This document shows positions 23,136 to 35,759 of a stretch of DNA of 64,000 nucleotides, in pieces. The stretch is from Kingdonia uniflora (lineage: Eukaryota; Streptophyta; Magnoliopsida; Ranunculales; Circaeasteraceae), in contig JACGCM010001948.1 of the NCBI GenBank assembly GCA_014058105.1, forward strand, positions 2,294,001 to 2,358,000, given 5' to 3'. Under the pieces are notes generated by a model. The model was not told the origin of the DNA and did not search any database. It was given only the letters and a program-made list of their open reading frames with translations. The translations under genes and the position numbers were made by a program. Positions within the stretch are counted from its first letter, which is position 1. The number at the start of each line of letters is the position of its first letter.

Positions 23136-26100
23136 CTAAACAGCGTCTTGGACCGATATTTGTTCCGCGGTAGTACTTTGCCCTGCCTTAGTTACTTGAA
23201 AACCGAAGCTCTTATTACTTCGAGTGGTCAAATCTTTGTTGCTATCACGTTTTTCTGAAAGTAAACATGACAGAAATAAGTTTAATGTGCTGAGAATTAA
23301 GGTTTCAAAGAGAGACCAGTTTTTTTCTTTATGTACTACCTCTTGATCTGACTGAATTTGCCATCGATGTCAAAATTTTCTTGCACATGGTAGTACCTTG
23401 AAAAGTCAGGAAAGTGTACCCTAAGAATTCCAATCTTTCAAAAATTGTCATCTTTGAGTATCCAAATGACTTGGTCCATGCCTGTACCACTTGAGGAGCA
23501 GAAGGCAAAACAACAGTCTCAACTCCTAATTCTCTGAGCTTCTGAGACCAAGAAAAGTTAACAGTGAATCTATCAACTCCTGCAGATACTTGAACTAACA
23601 TGGGATACTTATATTTTATAGGTTTTCTTATAAGGCAAAATTCAATTATTAAACATGAATACCGTAGATCGCTAACTGGGTTGCTACGAGTCTCTACTGA
23701 CAAGAATCGGAAGCGTTTTATGAATTAAGAATTTTAGATAGATAAATGCGCTTGACATTACCTTCTCTAGAGTATTCATTAGAATGCGGCACATCCCTTG
23801 CTCACGAAATTGGACGCCAGTACCAACAAGAGGTACTTCTGCCACCTTCTCACCAAGTACTCTAGAAACAGAAAAAATATCATAATTTTATGAGAGAATA
23901 AGTTAGGCTAAGGGAGAGGAGGTTGATTCTACTATGAGCTCTGTAATCATACCTAACTGTAGCCACAGAGATCAGTTCATCCTCCCTCTCCAAAAGCACA
24001 GTGTAGAATCCTTGAAAGTGTAGACGATTCAGCTTAGCTCTGCAGTGTTCCATAAAAATCGGCATTAAAAACATTAAATTTTGTTTAATAAGGTATTGAT
24101 AACTCTAAGAGTTCTTGTCAGAAGCAAATGCCCATTAACAAGATACACATTCCTCCACTCTCTCATTTTCATTTACGCTTTTATATACTCCTACATAGTA
24201 TAACAGTCCAAGATATTCTAAGCTTTCAGTTCAATTAGGGTATCTATCTCTAAAACTCCATGCACTAAAATATGGGAAATCCTTAACATTTTAACCGCGT
24301 GGCGCACAGCCTAAGTAGGTGTTCGTGGTATCTCATCCTTAAAGACTAAGCTTTGTTGTACCGTCACATTAGCGGAATGTCATAGTCGTCAAAAACTAAT
24401 TCGGTAATTCAGATACTTAAATGTGTAGGGTACTTATTTGCAGGTTTTAGGGTGCAAACTGACAACAACACTGCAAGCATAGTGGATCTTAAACAGATGC
24501 GTATATAGATAGGAACTTCCAAATATGTGCCACGACACTCGTCTAGGCACTGATTTGTGAGGAACACATAAAGATGTTTTAAGAAGTTTTTTTTGTATGA
24601 ATATATTCTTCATGTACATCATCCTTACAAAAAATTAAATTATTTCAACACTTCTATCAACATTAAGAAGAGATTTGAAGTATAACATATCGTTCCCGTT
24701 TTTAGTCGTCAATTTTATCTAAAATTTGACGTTATGTTTTATGATGTAGTAATGTCGGAATGACCTAATCGTGTACAAATATAATCTAAGTGGCAAAGAG
24801 ATCATATTCATACGGATGACACTTCTTTAATGGTCTTTAAATGAGTCTTAATAATTGAGTGTCTAAGAAATGTCCCCAAATCCAGTGTCCACGGATCCAC
24901 TAGTTAGTAGAATATGAGATTAACGGTTCAGGTAAGGATAAAGGTTATCCTTAACAGATTGGATATGATTTGTGATGTAGGAATGCCGAAATGGCCTAAT
25001 CGTTTATGTAAGATCTCAGTGGCAGAGAGATCATATGCATATGGATAAAACTCTTTTAATGGTCGTTAAATGAGTCCTAATATAATTGAGTGTCCCCAAA
25101 TGGAGTGTCCACGAATCCGGTAGTTAGTAGAATACGAAATTAACGACTCGAATAAGGATCAAGATTATCCCTAATGGATCGGATATGATTTTGAATCCTG
25201 TGGTCCTAAAGAATTTTGGATCGGGTCGGATTTCAGGATTTTCTTAACGGACCGGACTAGATTTGACTAAGGTCCTAGTCCAATCCGGTCCATTAACGAC
25301 CCTATTTGCTACCACTAGAGCTTTATTCTTCTCAATAAAACCATATGACAGAGAAAGGAATCAATTCCTCTGCGCACGTCTTATGATGAACATAAAATCA
25401 TCATGCATAGTTTGTTGCTAATAAGTAGGGTTATCAATGGATCAGAGTTGTACCAGATGTTATACAATTCTGAATCTGATCCGAAGTTTAATCGATTGAA
25501 TCCAAATCCATATAAGAGATTTCACATTCAAATCCAAGTATTATTCGGATATCCAAATCCGAATCAGAATTCAAAAAATTTACACATGTATTTTTTGCTA
25601 TTACCCCACATAATTATTTACAAAGAGGAAACTCAAAATTAATTTTACACCTCATAGTATATATACTCATAGAAAAGACTGAAAAAATTTAGCATAATAA
25701 TATATTTACACCTACTGAAGATTATAGTAATTTGAATAAATTTTATTTGTTGTAGAAACTCTTAAGCGAGTTATAGAAACAAGAATCTTTAAAATTCTTG
25801 TAATCTTTAAGGGGAGCAGATCCGTGGATATTCAACTTTGGGACACTCTTGTAGACACTCAACTATTAGGAACGCATAAAGATGTTCAAAAACATTTTAA
25901 CCGTATGGATATGAGATTCTTACCATTAAGGTCATCCTCACAAACAATAGGTTATTTCAACATTTTTATCAACATTAAAAAGATATTTGAAGTACCCCAA
26001 ATTGTAGTCGTTTTTAGTTGTCTATTATATCCAAATTTTAAAGTTGTACATTATGATGTTGAAACGTCGGAATGACCTAGTAATTAACAAATGATGATCT

Positions 26101-29100
26101 CAATAGTAAAGAAACATACCCATTAGTTAAAATGTATTTAAACATCTTTATATGTTCCTAATAATTGAGTGTCTAGAAGGGTGTCTTAAAGTTGAGTGCC
26201 CACGGATCCGCTCACATCATTAAGAAAGAAATTTGGAATCTCTATATATTTATTTGCAAAGTAAAGATATATTTTGGAAAAATATTATTAATCCAAATTG
26301 GATTCGGATGTATAATAGACTGGATTGCAATCCAGATCCAAATTCAATTCAAAACTTATTCGGATTTCAATTTGACATCCAAATCCATATTTAAATTTTT
26401 CGGATCGGATTTTGGATTTTGTCCAACCCTACTAAAAAGGATCAAGAACAACATCTTCATATAGATGGCTCAACAAGAGAGTAAATGGATATTGGTAAGA
26501 GAAACTAGCAAAACAAAAAAATAGAGAAACCAAGTCTTTAAAGGCTTACGCTCACACCGATGGTAGCAAAGTTCCACATTGTAAGATAATGCTTGGGAGT
26601 TCACACCAAGAGAGTTATAGGATCTTATGTGCATAAGAGACATCAAAAATCGACGGACGAATAACTGTAGAAGGTATGCATTAACAGAAGGCTAACTAAA
26701 CACATAATTAGACAAATAATCAATATATAAGATTAGACTTACTCAACGTGTTAGAACTCATGGGAATAACGAAAAAAGAAATATTGTATGCTCAAGAAAA
26801 TTTACATGACATGAAGTACATAATTTTTGTACAACATGATTATAACAGCAATATCCATTTTGTCCCTCGGCATAAAAAGACAGACATATTGTCGACCAAA
26901 CATAACTTTTAATACGTTCATCTTTTGGACAAGAAATAAAGTATATAGTACAACAAAAAAGAGTTCAACGAAGAAAATAAACAAGATGCTTGGCAAAAGT
27001 TTGCTCGAAAAGAGAAATATCAAAGTAAGAGCATTTGAAATTTGGCTAGTAAGAGTTCAACAACTTCCCTATAAAAACCCTAGGAACAAGAAGATTGGTG
27101 TACAATACAATTTGAAGTTAAATATAAAACAACTAGAAATGTATTTGCCGCCCAAATTAAATCAAAAGCTATGGAACGTGGACACTATCTTGAAAGAAAA
27201 AAAATGTGACACTCGCGGGGACACTCTCATCAACTTCTAGACATATTTTAGGTTGTCCAAATCTTTGGACGTGTTACTCAATCCTACTAACTTCTACAAC
27301 TATTTCCATGTATGTTATTAGTTGTTACTAAATCAACCTTTGGTTATCCAGTTAATGTGGTTTTAACATTTTAACAATAGTTTAAAATCATAAAATTTGT
27401 ACAATCATAGCCACACAAAAAAGAGTACAAGATATATGGAAAGAAAAAAAATTATGCATGTAAATTTATGGTGGTGTCCACGTTTTTGCTTATTTTGAGG
27501 CGCCCATGTCCGACACTCACTTCGTACCCGTGTTGGACACCAACACGCGTACCTGTGTGTCAATGTTACATAGATCAAAAGCATTCAACGGTAGAAGAGT
27601 ATTGAGTATGAATTATTGCAATAGAAAACATTAATATCAAATTAATCAATCAATGACCCTACTTTAATAGGTCCTTACACGTCAAAATGAATTATATCAA
27701 AAAGTGTAAGCGAGACATAACTATTCTTATTTTATTTTATATTTACTAATAGTTACTGCATTTATTTTTTAATAATCTACGAATTCTATAATAGATATTA
27801 TGATGATTGGAAAACCACCATTGAGCTCTTGGGTGGAGGCTGTGTGACCCTCCACCCTATGAGAGGCCATGAGTTGAACCCCTATATGGTGATAATTGTT
27901 GGACAACAACCCTAAGGGTTATCTTGTGGGCATTTGTGCGGTGTACCTCTTCAAAAGCTTCACCCTTAGGAGCTTGTGGTTGCCGTTGGACTTTAGATGC
28001 CCTTCAGGGCTTGGTTAATCTGCGGTTACAGATCCTTAAAACCGGCTTATCTTCCAACAAAAAAAAAATGTTGACTGGAAAACCTTCCTCAAATTCATAT
28101 TGGAATAATATATTTTATTTGAGAATAAATAACATGTTCCGAGGTGAAAATAGTACAACCTGAAGGCAAAACTAAAGGAAAACAATACAAATCACTAATC
28201 ATCACGAGATCTTCAAACCGAACGCTTTTAATGACTATGAAAGAAGAAAACCAATACAAAATAGTCGTGTATACGTCGATGCTAATTGCTTCCACGGTCT
28301 TAATCTTTTGATCAAAGTATTTATCATTCCTCTCCTTCCAAAAAACTCGTCCAATAACGTGGGGTAAGGTCCCAGATAATTCTTCCAGCCTTCCTTCAAA
28401 ATGGCTTGCACCACCACATTTTTAAGGATAAGATAAAACCCCGTTGAAAAACCCAAGACACGCCAAAGAGATTAAGAAAATGATTACACAACTCCATCAC
28501 CCGTCTGGCGTCCACAAAGAAGACCCAAGGATTCCACATTTATACATTTTTATCTTAATTGGTATTTAGTCGTGCCTCGATTTTAGGAGAGAATAAAGGA
28601 TTTTTATTCTTTATATGATGATGGAGAGTTAGGTTTGTTCTTCACCATAGGCTTGGCCTTGAGAGAGAGAGAGAGAGAGAGTAGTTTGCTTTATTTCAAT
28701 GAAATGGCTTTCGCACATTGTTTCTTATTATAGTACACCAATTACTTGGATCAACAATTTGTTGATTAGTCTATTGGTGTGTAATTGAAGAAGTTTGGAA
28801 CAACAAAAGAATATTGGAATTATTTAAAGAAGTTATAGAGGCAATCCCACTTTACCGGATGATATGAATTGGAGTCCAACATTCGGACTACTCTATACGG
28901 AGACAAAATAAGAAAAATTATTTCGTTATTTAAGGTTTTGGGATCAATTAACACTCGCGGAGATAATAGACTTAATGCCATAAAACTATATCTATATTGC
29001 ACATTTCCATTTCCAGGTCTCATTAAATTTCTCCTACAAGGCTAAGCCTTTTCTAACAAGCTCACAGTAACTCAAATCCTAACTCTCCATCCCTATATAA

Positions 29101-32100
29101 AAAATGGGAATCATTTATTCTCTCCTAAAATCGAGGCACTAACATTTATCCTAAGCCTCTTAATTAAACAAATAAATTAAACATTAAATTAAATCCTAAT
29201 TTAGAGAGAGACCCTGCAACGTGGATAACGATCGTTGTAGACGACCCCGTGACCTATCAGTTATGCCTCATCACTAATGATGGTTTGTATTTTACATTGT
29301 TATTTCTCCTTCTTCCTCTCTTCCCGTTTAACTTAATCTCTTATGTCATTTAGATTATTAAACACATAATTCCTTGACTATATTTCAGAAAAATTCAGTT
29401 CAAATCAAAAAAGCAAGCACGAAGCTTCCCGACAACCAATAGTTACATCGAAGCATTGGGGCGACTGAAAGTTGAATTGTTTGGTTTCAAAACATTTGGA
29501 GTCCAGGCAACTTCAATATTCGGTGGCAGATTATTCTAATTAATATTAATACATAGATTAAGCTTAGGATGTGTGACCCCATTGATGAGATCATAAAGAT
29601 CATGTAGAGAGAGAAATTGGGAGCTAAGATTTGAGAGTTTCACAAGGATTACTCAATGGTAACGGGGGTTTGTAAAACTAAGATTTCCACCTGAAAGTAT
29701 ATGTGCTTGTTTGCTTGCAGCAGATTTCCCGGTTGTTAGAGTAGGCAATTTTCAATTCTAGCTTGGCATTCTTTGGTTCTGCCCTTATATCCCTTGATTC
29801 CGCAATTTCTTCCTTACACTGGAAACCGTTACCATATTTCTTTTTGAAGGAAAACCAATATCAAATCAACAAAGCTGAAGAAGCATGCAAATAAATGTTT
29901 CATAATAGTCTAATTCCAGAGAGCTTATTATTATATACCAAAGGAAATGCCTGACTTGACCTTAATCAAATCATGCAAATAAATGTGGGGTCTAATTATT
30001 TACACTATAAAGACAAAATCCTTAGAACTTGTACTCAGACTTCGCGATTTCATACGTTTTAATATTCACATGTAAGGTAAGAAATAATGGTAACAGGTAA
30101 ATGCCATAACGGAGCCGTGATTTAATCAAAACATTGATGGAGAAGTTCTTGCCTAAAAGCCTAAGACATAAGACTTTACCAGATATAACATGCAAAATTT
30201 TCTTACTCATTTGCTAGAAACGCTTCAAAATAAGAACGTGTACAACTTCATGGCAACAAAATGGTCTACTAATATTTACTGTAGGCAAAAAAGACTAACC
30301 TTTTGTTGAAAATAACATCTCTAACAAGATCCTTTGTGTGGGATTCTTCCACGGGCTCAAAGCACTCGTGCAATATATCAAGTGCTATATTCAGCTTGGA
30401 ATGATCCTCCGTCAAAGTCTTGGTGTCCATACCCTCTTGCGAGAATTTCAAAATAGTCCAAAATAAATTATCGCTGCCCACTAGAATCGGTTTCCCCAAA
30501 AGCTTCTTGAGACCAACAAATATCTGCAAAATAAGAGAACATCAGTAGTAAAAATAGATGATTACTGAGCCACGTAACAGTTACCATCTACTTTTAAGAT
30601 CAGACACAAATCAAAATCTAAACACAGCCACACACTTGCAGTAACACTTCTATCCAAAATTTAATAATTATGTGAATAGGTGAATATGCAACGGGGAAAA
30701 AAAGACTAACGTAAATAGTTCATAAATTCTTATATTGAATTGTGAGATAGAAACATTTATTGACGTTCAAAATCTACTTATATTATTACGTTATATCGCG
30801 TAGAAATATTTATCTCACTTTTCAACATATTACTTTGTTATTTTTATTCTACATAAAAATTCAGCTTGAACATAGCCAGCATAAGTATAATAATACTCGC
30901 CTATACCGTATCTTAAATTCAAGAAATAGGAAGTGAAGTATCTTAGATGAAAAAAAGTATCTTAGATTTAAAAGGCGTTCCGTCAAACAACCTGTATGCG
31001 TGTCAAACACAAACACACCTGCCATGTACCAGTTAATTCTTACATAATTAATAAGTTATTGCATTACATTAAGTTTAACCGTGTTGGAGTTCCCACTGAC
31101 CCATGAAAAAGGAATAGAATCTGCCAGTTTGCAGTGACAAGATTCTAACATATATAACTTTTACTAAACATGTAAAACAATAGTATGTAGTACACTAGGC
31201 ATGCGATTTATTAGTAATGCCAAACATAGCATGTCGCTGATGTTCTTCTTTTCTTAATACTTTTATAATGACTAATAACAACTCAAACAAAAAATGGCCT
31301 TTAAAACACAACATTCCTACCTAAGGGTCAACTTCTACAAACTAACTGTCACTACTTGTGCTTCCCTCATTGATTATTCTCTGTAATTTGTGAATCTACA
31401 GCAAACCTAAAAGTCGAACAGGTTATCCAATATTTCATAATATCAAACAATAGCATGAGCTCCCAGTCTTGGTTGATCAGACCTGCCTATGGGAAATAAC
31501 CTCTCTATTTCTCTTCTGGGTAAAGGAGAGTTGATAAAATAAAAGTAACTATTGAGAGTTGACAAATTAAAATTTGTATCTCTAGTGAGTTGATTAAGAA
31601 TTTGGTTATTGCTCATGTAATTTTCAATCCAACTCAAGCAGAAATAAAGCGATTATAACAGAATAGTAAACCTATTATAGAATAAGAAAGCATACTAACA
31701 ACATATCTAAAGAAGCTAAACTAAGGAAAACTGTACAAGGATGCCTATGCAAAAACAAGCACGCATGAGACAAAATAAAGCTTTAAGGCGCAATAAACTC
31801 TATGACGCAAATCAAGATCAAAGCTTAAATTTACTTAATTCTTGGAGTACCTTCTCACATTTTTTACTGCAAAACCAATTGCTCTTGGTTATATCCAACT
31901 TCCTCCTCCTTTCATTGAGGCAACCCAGATGATCTATAAGGAAAGTAAACAAAAATATATCTTCACACCCATCACATGTAAGTATTAAACTTGGCTGCTT
32001 AAGCATAAGAAGTCAACTTACATTCACGCTCGCATTGATCGCAGTATAGAACTGTGTTCTCAGTGAACAGTCCAGCGTTTTCATTAAAATTGCTCCTGCC

Positions 32101-34939
32101 ACAACTGCCACAGTGACAAGATGGACAAAACCATGTTCCCTCTGGCAAATACTACATTTACATTAAGAAAAAATTGTTTAATCCAACATTAAACTCATAT
32201 TCACGCTTGCTTGATCAAGCATCGGAATTGCAATAACTCATAATTACAGTTAATATATTCCACTAAAAAGAAGTTCAACTTGAACTGAATTAGTAAAAAA
32301 GGAAATCAAACCTCTAAACCAACGCAATGTAAGTGGTAAGTGGACGGGCATTGATCGCACAATATTAAATCGCCCCCATAATGACAGATGGAGCATTTGT
32401 AGTCACTCCTCTCGTAAACCTGTCGGGTTTTGATCCTCCAATGTGGCTTCCCTGCGAGGTTTTTAAGCATGTTTTTTTGGAGCATTTGCTCTTGGCACTC
32501 TAAGAGAGACCTCCCATCTTCCAAAAAAATATGAGCTGAAGGCCGGTTTGAAGTGCCACGCGCATGAGCTTCGAAGTTAGTAAGATTGAATACTATTTGG
32601 CAACAGTCGCACTGTATCCCATCTCTAGTTATCCTACCTTCAAGCATACAGAGAAGTTCTTTCTTAATCATGTACGTTACTTTTGTCCTCGGCAGCAACG
32701 CGTTATAGTCTATCAACCAAGCCAGAATTGTACGAGGAGTATGAGTTGCAGTACTCTGAACTGTACTCCCACGAGATCCAAGATCATATAAATTTACAAC
32801 AGGTTGAGGGCAATAATCAGATACAACACACTCATTATTAGAACAGGTCTTGGGTCTTGCTTTCTCTTTACAGAGTTTCAAACCCAAATTTTTCTTAAGA
32901 GTAGAGCGACCAATCTCAGCCTTTTTGTTTCGTGGTTCAAGGATTTCCGGAGTTTCCGGTGAAGTTCCATTCTGGGCACTGGATACGGATAACTCAACAG
33001 GTAAACTAACCATACTTTGTGGGTCATTTTGTGATTTTAGAGTCTGGGCACTTCCTACGCCTTTTGTCAAAAATATGCATACCTGACGAAGTGAGTAAAA
33101 CTTGCCCTGTCCTTTGGGAGGTGTATAACGCATTCTAACCATTTCTCTGTTTGTATCTTTCTTGGATTCAATTTTCCAGCCTATATAAGAAAGGTGCATC
33201 CTAGCTTTCAATACTGCATTTTGATAGTTGCCTTCTATTGAAGCAAGCAAGAAACTTCCCAAGGCTTCCGGGCAATTTTCAGCTCGGGGAAGTATGTTTT
33301 GGCTTGCGGGTAACCAAGTGTTTTCTATTTCTGACAACGAATGCTTACGCTTGAAATCCAAATTACCTCTGCTCTGTTTACCACCACTCATAGCACTTCC
33401 AAAAGCCACTTGGACTTCATCTTTGCATCTAAATTCACTACTTGTGGGACCAGAATGTGTAGAACTATCAATTTGCTCATGAAGAGTAAAATTTGGATCA
33501 CAAGAATCATCTGAACAAGTGCTGGTGGAGCAATCATCATCCTTCATTAGAATGTCACGCGATGGGCCTAAATGTCCAATGAAATCAATTTCACCTGAGG
33601 CACGGGGTTTCTTTCTTTTAACCCATGATCTAGCTAACTCTGCTTCGTATTCGGAGCTAACTTCTCCACTAGGTTCAAATGGTTCTAAGAACTCAGTTTC
33701 CTTTACCTGAATCTTCCTTTTTTCGCACGCCTTTTTAACCAAGGTGACTGTATTTTCAGAGTTTATAACATTTAGAGCATGTTCAGCATTTTTATTCAGA
33801 TTATCACAAATTGCTTCATGCACAACCTCGTCCCACATAGGTCTCACCCAAAAAGTCCACTCTTTAATGCTCTTCTGGAAAACCTCTTTTAGTCTCACGT
33901 CATACCAAAGTTGTCTCACCGAAACAACAACTGGTAACTCCTGCTCGTATTTTTCAATCAACTCGAGAAATAACCACAGACCACGAGGCTTCCATACCTG
34001 TTGCGCATCTTCCCAATCATGAGTGACTCTTACATCCTCAAACTTGATCACTTGTTGGTCCCCTAAGTCTGGAAATAACACCAACCTCTCATCTGAACCA
34101 TCCTCCTGGTCGAAAATAACTCCTTCCCACCAAGCATCACTAACAAGAGCATCTACACATAGACCATAAGTTAGGCCCCATCGACTGATTTCAAAAGAGG
34201 GAGGTTGTGGCCTTATTAAACCACGATAATAAACGTGGGCTCGATTACTGGGAATAACAGGGGGAACATCTACCAAATCCGTAAGGCTTGTGGATCCTTC
34301 ATCGGCGAGAATATGGTCATAATGAACCAAATACATAGAATCGTCGTGATATGGACTGATAGTAGCTGAATGCCATGATCCGTCAAACCCGTCTTCAGTG
34401 CTCCTAACCTGTCATCACAAATACGTTTTTAAACGAAATAGACTTAACTCTAAATTACGTCAATCTGCATCAGCTACTTTACATTAAGCTTAAAACAGAG
34501 GAAACAAATTAACAAGAGATTAAGGAAATTGATACTCGACCCTAAAGATAACCTTTTTATACCTAATCTTCCCATTGGGTATCCAAAACAACATGAAACT
34601 TGGCACAAACACAGTGACAAATACTGCCCGAGACGTTCTACCACGAAACAGTTAACTTTAAATTAGTTCAATCTAAATCATCTACTTTACATTAAGATTT
34701 TCAGCTTCTCATACATATATAACTGATTAAGGAAATCAATAACCGCCCCTAAAGATAACCTTTTAACGCCTAATCTCTCGATTGGGTATCCAAAAAACAA
34801 CGAAGCTCAGCCTAACTAAACATTGACAAAGGATAAGAACCATTACCTCCACTTTCTGACCCAACATTAAACCCCTTTTAGGGGTTTCTTCTCTCTTTGA
34901 TTTCGGCTTCTTAAAATCGTCTTTGAGCATAGACTCCAT
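23136..34939 (-). CDS. IDM1-like PHD-finger/GNAT histone acetyltransferase, gene B (complete, 9 exons)
   Basis: Exons: 34939-34847, 34408-32312, 32151-32022, 31933-31851, 30523-30300, 24039-23953, 23861-23762, 23541-23340, 23254-23136. All junctions are GT-AG and the frame stays open for 1044 codons. Domains by residue: a basic patch (KKPKSKREETPKR, about 10-25); two Agenet/Tudor-like modules (about 32-165); a TPL-binding-like domain beginning RTILAWLID (about 590-675); PHD finger 1 starting CSICHYGGDLILCDQC (703); an extended second PHD (HCGSCGRSN ... YCDQCEREYHLGC ... WFCSKKCEK, to about 801); and a GNAT fold (FYTVLLEREDELISVATVR, then FREQGMCRILMN, the acetyl-CoA loop, then the WTKSFGY region, to about 1000). 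Family knowledge: IDM1/ROS4 reads chromatin, acetylates histone H3 and opposes DNA methylation in the nucleus. The start is chosen because the homologous Met is conserved in gene A. If intron 8 is retained, a TAA at 23329-23331 ends the protein slightly earlier. Confidence 0.9.
24530..25195. repeat. MITE-family copy with tandem duplication of its right half (gene B intron 5)
   Basis: Sequence near 24530-24600 (GACACTCGTCTAGGCACTG, AGGAACACATAAAGATGTTT) matches the left half of the MITE at 25814-26213. Its right half (ATGTCGGAATGACCTAATCG ... GTGTCCACGGATCC, to about 24900) matches the other half. About 230 bp starting near 24740 is repeated head to tail from about 24975 to 25195, with point differences and small indels. 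Confidence 0.6.
25426..26431. mobile_element. Non-autonomous hAT element with 8-bp TSD
   Basis: The left end TAGGGTTATCAATGGATC (25426) and the right end GGATTTTGTCCAACCCTA (to 26431) are inverted relatives. The flanks are CTAATAAG (25418-25425) and CTAAAAAG (26432-26439), an 8-bp TSD with one mismatch, diagnostic of hAT. Subterminal TTCGGAT/ATCCGAA repeats are abundant. No transposase frame. A MITE is inserted inside it, leaving about 600 bp of hAT sequence. Confidence 0.75.
25814..26213. mobile_element. MITE with ~100-bp TIRs nested in the hAT element
   Basis: The left arm (GAGCAGATCCGTGG, then TAGACACTCAACTATTAGG, then CATAAAGATGTT) is repeated in inverse orientation at 26110-26213, with most bases matching over about 100 bp. 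The element is about 400 bp and has no coding capacity. The superfamily is not fixed because no clear TSD was seen. Confidence 0.65.
27817..28071 (+). mobile_element. tRNA-type SINE with 13-bp target duplication
   Basis: About 255 bp ending in a run of ten A (about 28059-28068), flanked by TGATTGGAAAACC (27804-27816) and TGACTGGAAAACC (28072-28084), a 13-bp TSD with one mismatch. The body starts ACCATTGAGCTCTTGGGTGG (a candidate A-box region) and carries GAGTTGAACCC, close to the pol III B box GGTTCGANNCC. The 3' half (AAAACCGGCTTATCTTCC before the poly(A)) is the LINE-recognised tail expected of plant SINEs. It lies in intron 5 of gene B, opposite to the gene's orientation. Confidence 0.75.
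28572..29139. mobile_element. 568-bp MITE with long TIRs
   Basis: GTGCCTCGATTTTAGGAGAG begins the left arm, and its inverse ends the element at 29139. Similarity continues through ATGGAGAGTTAGG and GGCTTGGCCTTG, for about 100 bp in all. A GA-dinucleotide run (28664-28681) follows the left arm. No protein is encoded. TSD not resolved. Intron 5 of gene B. Confidence 0.65.
34440..34845. repeat. Tandem duplication of ~205 bp in gene B intron 1
   Basis: Sequence around 34450-34600 (TCTACTTTACATTAAG-like, CCCTAAAGATAACC, CATTGGGTATCCAAAACAAC) recurs at 34660-34800 in the same order. Part of the unit (ATTGGGTATC near 7297) also survives in the same place in gene A, so the sequence predates the gene duplication. 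Confidence 0.65.
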
Positions 34940-35319
34940 GAACGCGAAATCGTGTAATGTAACCAAAAAGAGGGGTGCGTACGATAAACAGGGAGAATGG
35001 AAGGGTTGCGTAGGATAAGAAGAGAGATATTGGAGAACATCTAGGGTTTTAGATACGTCGTAGTGAAGAAGAGTCTGTGTCCGAGTCAGGGTTTTGGCTA
35101 AAACTTGGCGATCAAGAAAAAGGAAAGTACATAACTCGGAACCAAAACGCTCACTAGATATCAAAATTCAAACAAATCACATTGAGATAATAAACGAATC
35201 AAGATGACCCCACCTTTAGGTTTTCTTTTTAGAGTGAATATCAGGTTACTCCAGGGTGTAGCCTAAAGCCCCAAACTCTTTTCTTTTCTTTTTTTCCTTT
35301 TAAAAGGTGAAACCCGATA

Positions 35320-35759
35320 ATGATTGTAAGCATAGTTGATGTCGATCTTGATCTGACTCAAGAACAAGATGATATTGTAGGCAATGAAAGGAATGATGAT
35401 GATGGTGGTACATGAGAATCCTATAATACTAGTAATCCAGGTAGTAACTCGGGTAACACTAGTCAGGGTAATATAATTGAAAGGAGTTACCCGACAAATC
35501 AAGGGGTTACATACTTTTTATTGAAGAGGCCGATTTTGACTATGCAACTCAAGACTTCAATCACGATTCTCGTCAAATATCAAATAATTACAGAAACCGA
35601 CGAGGTCGAACGGGAAAGTCGCAAAGAGGATTTGGGTCAGGTTCATCTCACGGGAGTTATGATACAGGTTCTCTTTTATCACACTTCGAATCACACTTCG
35701 ATGGCATGAGCATGGGCACTGGCTATTACCCACATATGTCCACTTTTGATGCTCAGTAA
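35320..35759 (+). pseudogene. Relic C-terminal coding fragment, Gly/Tyr/Arg-rich
   Basis: One frame reads VDVDLDLTQEQDDIVGNE and continues through Asn/Ser/Gly-rich sequence with a TGA near 35413. After a frameshift near 35524 it reads EEADFDYATQDFNHD, then NNYRNRRGRTGKSQRGFGSG, then GSYDTGSLLSHFE, ending at TAG/TAA about 35759. An acidic stretch followed by an RG/GY-rich tail would fit the C-terminus of a transposase-derived (hAT-like) or RNA-binding protein, but I cannot assign it. It lies upstream of gene B, in opposite orientation. Confidence 0.4.

Noticed and set aside
26827..27240. 137-codon plus-strand ORF in gene B intron 5
   Set aside because: Lys/Asn/Ile-rich as expected from AT-rich DNA, no recognisable motif and no paired splice signals.
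24040..30299. The possibility that exons 1-5 and exons 6-9 of gene B are two separate gene fragments
   Set aside because: Exon phases join exactly (AG|A giving Arg) and the protein order continues as in the family, so one gene with a TE-filled intron is the simpler reading.
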